Shown here: positions 5,142 through 5,770 of the stretch, in pieces | How positions within the stretch are numbered: the stretch's first letter is position 1 | Layout: the number at the start of each line of letters is the position of its first letter | Assembly: GCA_016793305.1 (NCBI GenBank) | Contig: JAEUHU010000511.1 | Coordinates: 1-5,770 of the forward strand | DNA: 5,770 nt | Direction: 5' to 3' | Source: Planctomycetota bacterium | GTDB lineage: Bacteria; Planctomycetota; UBA1135; UBA2386 | Position numbers and translations under genes: made by a program | Notes under the pieces: generated by a model | Databases searched by the model: none | The model's input: the letters and a program-made list of their open reading frames with translations, nothing else | What the model was told of the DNA's origin: nothing

Positions 5142-5770
5142 CTACGGCCGGAGGCAATCGGCGAGCAGATCCGGCAGGATCGCCGCGACCGGGCGGCGGC
5201 CGTCGACGGCCAGCACGGCGTGGCCCTCGGCGGGAAGGGGCGGCACGAACGACGCGTGGCGGGCCGCGGTCACCGCCGGGTCGGCGTCGCTGACGTTCGC
5301 AGGGTCGCGGCGGCGGGCCGCGGCGCGCGTGGCCGCGGTCGCCGGATCGACGGCGACGTGCACGAACGTCGGCGCGGCCCCGGAGCTCCGGGCGGCAGCG
5401 GCGACGGCGGCGCGATGGGCGGGCGTCGGGAAGTTGCCGTCGAGCAACACCACCTTCGCTCCGGCTGCGGTCGCGGCGGCGGCGCGTTCGTGCAGTGCGG
5501 CGTAGGTGCGTCGCGAGAACGCTTCGCTGTAGTGCTCGGGGCGGGCCGGCTCGTGCGGGTCGAGGCCGGCGAGCTGCTTGCGCACCACGTCGGTGGCGAC
5601 GTGCGGCCAGCCGGCGAGCTCGTGCAGGGCGTTCGCCAGCGACGACTTGCCGGACGCCGGGGGCCCGCACAGCACGAGCCAGTGCGGGCCGTTCGCTTCG
5701 AACTGCAGTGCGGCCGCGAGTTCGAGATGGCGATGGGCCGAACCACGGGCGCCGGCGCGATCGGCCGCGC
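5142..5770 (-). CDS. P-loop ATPase/kinase, C-terminal part (AAA_33 type)
   Basis: The frame is open from the right edge (first full codon at 5768) to a TAG at 5142-5144, giving 208 residues without a start. Residues ~31-44 carry a Walker A loop, LVLCGPPASGKSSL. A helix and TDVVRKQLAGLDP follow (nucleotide-kinase-like, as in S-D-x-x-R-K). At 106-113 is a Walker B-like strand, VVLLDGNF, then the strand FVHVAVDP and an arginine-rich lid (RAAARRRDP), with SDADPAV after it. This order is typical of AAA_33 kinases that form the C-terminal half of proteins annotated as bifunctional aminoglycoside phosphotransferase/ATP-binding protein. The helical residues before the P-loop (AHRHLELAAALQFEANGPHW) fit the linker of such a fusion. 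The phosphotransferase half would be outside the window, so its presence is inferred. Physiological substrates of this family are not established. An internal GTG at 5675 would cut into the P-loop strand and is not the start. Confidence 0.85.
   Translation of the reverse strand, partial: AADRAGARGSAHRHLELAAALQFEANGPHWLVLCGPPASGKSSLANALHELAGWPHVATDVVRKQLAGLDPHEPARPEHYSEAFSRRTYAALHERAAAATAAGAKVVLLDGNFPTPAHRAAVAAAARSSGAAPTFVHVAVDPATAATRAAARRRDPANVSDADPAVTAARHASFVPPLPAEGHAVLAVDGRRPVAAILPDLLADCLRP

Overview
The window is about 5.8 kb of very GC-rich DNA with strong G/C bias at third codon positions, packed with protein genes and carrying no RNA gene, insertion sequence, phage gene or CRISPR array that I can see. 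The gene content points to Planctomycetota or a similar bacterium with many ECF sigma factors: two ECF sigma factors with long C-terminal extensions lie back to back, one of them fused to a membrane helix and a long chain of carboxypeptidase-regulatory-like beta-sandwich repeats. This placement is an inference from gene style; no marker gene is present.

Layout, left to right. Positions 1-171 (+) are the last 56 codons of a thioredoxin/TlpA-like protein with a Lys/Pro-rich tail. A gap of about 120 bp with an imperfect hairpin (219-250) separates it from the convergent gene at 292-1347 (-), an ECF sigma factor with a C-terminal SnoaL/NTF2-like domain. A 241-bp divergent intergenic region (1348-1588) holds a perfect 10-bp inverted repeat and, at its right end, a clear ribosome binding site for the next gene. 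That gene, 1589-4600 (+), encodes a 1003-residue protein: ECF sigma regions 2 and 4, one likely transmembrane helix, a proline-rich linker and about six or seven beta-sandwich repeats. It ends 9 bp from a convergent gene at 4610-5095 (-), a small beta-rich protein of unknown function. Both stop codons sit in the arms of a small hairpin. Upstream of that small gene on the same strand, after 46 bp containing a 9-bp-stem hairpin, lies the 3' part of a P-loop ATPase/kinase gene (5142 to the right edge, -), which resembles the C-terminal half of APH-AAA 'bifunctional' proteins.

How it fits together: the two sigma factors share one divergent control region, and neither has an anti-sigma gene beside it in the window. 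Each instead carries its own extra domain (SnoaL-like in one, a membrane-anchored and probably extracytoplasmic beta-sandwich array in the other), which suggests control built into the same polypeptide. The most interesting object is the membrane-tethered sigma factor. Fusions of this kind are known in outline from Planctomycetota, but their ligands, release mechanism and regulons are, as far as I know, poorly described. The thioredoxin-like gene and the ATPase/small-protein pair look like unrelated neighbours.
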